In this document: positions 62,487 to 64,000 of the stretch, in pieces
Layout of the letters: every line of letters begins with the position of its first letter
Position numbering within the stretch: position 1 is the first letter of the stretch
Assembly: GCA_963717475.1 (NCBI GenBank)
Contig: OY970337.1
Span: 1,426,001 to 1,490,000 of the forward strand
DNA length: 64,000 bases
Reading direction: 5' to 3'
From: AC-32 sp963717475
Lineage (GTDB): Bacteria > Actinomycetota > Thermoleophilia > Gaiellales > Gaiellaceae
Notes under the pieces: model-generated
The model's database searches: none
The model's input: the letters and a program-made list of their open reading frames with translations, nothing else
What the model was told of the DNA's origin: nothing
Made by a program: the position numbers and the translations under genes

Positions 62487-62737
62487 GCGTGCTGTACCGA
62501 GCGGCCGGGCCGCGCGTAACGGCGGGTCGGGGAGCCGTGCGGTCGCGGGTGCAGCCTGCGCCGGCCGTGCGCGCGCGGCGACGGCCGCGGGCCGGGCACC
62601 GGCTCAGGCAGCGCGTGCCGCACTACCGCGTGCTCGGGCGGCTCCGGCTCGGCCTTCACCGCCCAGTAGACGACCAGGCAGAGATAGACGATCGGGATCT
62701 TCAGGATGAGCATCATGAAGATGAACTCCCAGACCAT
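62483..62737 (-). CDS. small membrane protein with basic His/Arg-rich tail
   Basis: An 84-residue protein with one long hydrophobic N-terminal segment (MVWEFIFMMLILKIPIVYLC then LVVYWAVKAEPEPPE), followed by a Pro/Arg/His-rich tail with RPSPRAHGRRRLHPRPHG. Unknown family. ATG 62737; the end overlaps the next gene. Confidence 0.6.
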   Translation of the reverse strand: MVWEFIFMMLILKIPIVYLCLVVYWAVKAEPEPPEHAVVRHALPEPVPGPRPSPRAHGRRRLHPRPHGSPTRRYARPGRSVQHA

Positions 62738-62760
62738 CGCGGAAGTGTACGAAACCGCGG

Positions 62761-63324
62761 CTATTTGATCGAGGGCGGAGGCGCGCAGCGGCTCTGCGGA
62801 ACGGAGCGCGGCGCGCAGACGCGCAGGCCCTCGTCGAAGAACGCGACGTAGTGCTTCTTCCCGACCCGGTAGTAGACGTCCAGTCCGTTGTACGAGAACG
62901 AGCCTTTTCGCAGCGGGCTGACCCCGACCAGGATGTCGACGTCGTCCTTCAGCCCGTGGTACGGCGGCACTGAGTAGCCCGCGAGCAGGTCGAGCTTGCC
63001 GACGAAGTGGCGCGGAGGGAACTCCCGAATCAGGCCGAGGCGCGAGTTCTTCGTGACCAGCGGGCCGAGCAGGAGCGTCCCCGGTGTGCGGTGCAGATAG
63101 ACGACGCGTTCGAGCACTGCCGGCGTCTTGCCTCTGTTCTGGAGGGTCGCGGCGTCCCAGGTTCCGAGCTCCGCGACTCCCATGGGCATCGACCCGTCGC
63201 CCTGGCAGTTCCCGCACGCGAGCGGGCCGCCGCGCTCCACGTGCGCGCCGCTGCCGCAACCGGCGAGAGCGAGCACGAGGAGCGCGGAAGCGAGCACTTC
63301 CGGGAGGCGGCCGGCCTTACCCAC
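62761..63324 (-). CDS. lipoprotein of unknown function
   Basis: A 187-residue lipoprotein: signal LPEVLASALLVLALAGC with the lipobox cysteine about residue 23, then a CGNCQG pair and a beta-rich domain (GVAELGTWDAATLQNRGKTP; VVYLHRTPGTLLLGPL; SFSYNGLDVYYRVGKKHYV). The pattern resembles extracytoplasmic Ig-like DUFs in actinobacteria but no family can be named. GTG start overlaps the upstream gene end by 8 nt. Confidence 0.65.
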   Translation of the reverse strand: MGKAGRLPEVLASALLVLALAGCGSGAHVERGGPLACGNCQGDGSMPMGVAELGTWDAATLQNRGKTPAVLERVVYLHRTPGTLLLGPLVTKNSRLGLIREFPPRHFVGKLDLLAGYSVPPYHGLKDDVDILVGVSPLRKGSFSYNGLDVYYRVGKKHYVAFFDEGLRVCAPRSVPQSRCAPPPSIK

Positions 63325-64000
63325 CGGCGAGGATCCTGGTGGACCTGCCGGGCCTGTTGTCGTTCCCGCAGAGGTAGTGGTCGGTGTTGCGGCCGAAGGC
63401 GTAGTGGTAGCGGACTCGCTGAGAGGCGCCGCTTCTGGCGTGCAGCGCTACTCCCGCAGTGCCGAGGCCGACGACCACACCGGCGCCCCAGGTGCGGAGC
63501 TTGTAGCTCGTCCTGCTGAAGCCGGCGTTCGGCCCGAAGTGGGCGGCATACGCCTTGTACGTCGTCCGGCACTGGTGGAGATAGCGCGACTCGTCTGCGC
63601 CTGGCCAGATTCCGCCCCACCATTCCTTCGGCTCGATCGTGTACCAGGTGGAACAGACCCGGCCGTCCCAGTAGCTGACCCGCTCGTGCTTGTACTTCGC
63701 GTACACGAAGTCGGAGAGGAGGTCGTGCGCCCAGTCCGGCGCCGGATTCGACTCCGAGACGTACTCGGCATCGCCGTGCGTGACGTGCTTAGAGACCCCG
63801 GCGGCGACGTGCCAGACGCCACTGCCGAGGTTGCTCGCGACCGAGATGTTGCTGTCGGCCCTGTTCGCCTCGCCGTACGTGAACGTCCCGTGGGCGTCCT
63901 GAGCGACGTGGAGCTCGCCGATGATCGTCGCATCCCGCTCCGTCGCGACGAGCGTCGTCCTGTCCTCCGCGAGCCAGCACGCAGGCGACTCCACGTCCGG
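63317..64000 (-). CDS. hypothetical protein, 5' partial at the window edge
   Basis: At least 225 residues; the frame is open to the window end, and GTG 63994 does not start a signal peptide, so the true start is probably outside. The visible part holds SNISVASNLGSGVWHVAAGV, ERVSYWDGRVCSTWYTIEPK and WGAGVVVGLGTAGVALHARS, with four cysteines. Tyr/Trp/His-rich and beta-like, probably extracytoplasmic. No family recognised. Overlaps the lipoprotein start by 8 nt. Confidence 0.6.
   Translation of the reverse strand, partial: PDVESPACWLAEDRTTLVATERDATIIGELHVAQDAHGTFTYGEANRADSNISVASNLGSGVWHVAAGVSKHVTHGDAEYVSESNPAPDWAHDLLSDFVYAKYKHERVSYWDGRVCSTWYTIEPKEWWGGIWPGADESRYLHQCRTTYKAYAAHFGPNAGFSRTSYKLRTWGAGVVVGLGTAGVALHARSGASQRVRYHYAFGRNTDHYLCGNDNRPGRSTRILAGG

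Overview
High-GC actinobacterial chromosome, most likely an uncultured member of the Thermoleophilia (Gaiellales/Solirubrobacterales type). This placement is inference from the codon usage, the short actinobacterial inositol-phosphate synthase, frequent GTG/TTG starts, Ceb/MsiK-type sugar uptake and the kinds of small proteins present; no rRNA is in the window. One tRNA (Ala, TGC) is present. I see no insertion sequence, prophage or CRISPR array. Genes are packed tightly, many with 4-bp ATGA/GTGA overlaps. Four otherwise good genes (ino1, an APH-type kinase, a NicO transporter, an FAD oxidoreductase) each carry one apparent single-base indel, which looks more like assembly error than decay.

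Layout. 0-9.5 kb: ino1, a methyltransferase, a glycosyltransferase-PHP fusion, a uracil-glycosylase-like protein, a presenilin-like membrane protein, a beta-propeller lipoprotein divergent from a MarR regulator, RlmD, a secreted phosphoesterase and YjbQ. 9.5-16.4 kb: an M3-like peptidase, a ribosome-protection (Tet/Otr-like) GTPase with a possible leader peptide, an APH-like kinase, a cyclic-2,3-diphosphoglycerate-synthetase-like protein and carbamate kinase. 16.4-22.5 kb: a compact operon of DUF4331 protein, TPR protein, NicO and NiCoT metal transporters, anti-sigma and ECF sigma factors. A relic of ornithine carbamoyltransferase follows, then a rhomboid protease with a 30-residue membrane peptide. 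23.8-30.8 kb: a LacI-controlled beta-glucoside operon (binding protein, two permeases, GH1 beta-glucosidase, MsiK-like ATPase). 30.8-36.3 kb: tRNA-Ala, small proteins, three cell-wall hydrolases, an alpha/beta hydrolase and a YpfJ-type metallopeptidase. 36.1-39.1 kb: a 960-residue secreted repeat protein.

39.2-55.7 kb is the most coherent block: two polyamine-type ABC transporters, a class III aminotransferase, a PuuB-like oxidase, an Lrp regulator and a gamma-aminobutyraldehyde-type dehydrogenase, consistent with putrescine uptake and conversion to GABA. Inside it lies a light-response module: a B12-binding MerR protein (CarH type) faces DUF378, fasciclin and photolyase genes across a divergent promoter. 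Each side of that promoter carries three TGT repeats at exact 11-bp spacing. The photolyase gene runs without a break into one polyamine operon. 55.7-64 kb: BON-domain protein, a GAF-GGDEF diguanylate cyclase, a His/Gly-rich surface protein, 2-oxoglutarate dehydrogenase E1 and a set of small unknown membrane and lipoproteins.

The least described pieces are the presenilin-like protease, the DUF4331-NicO-sigma operon and the CarH-photolyase-polyamine arrangement.
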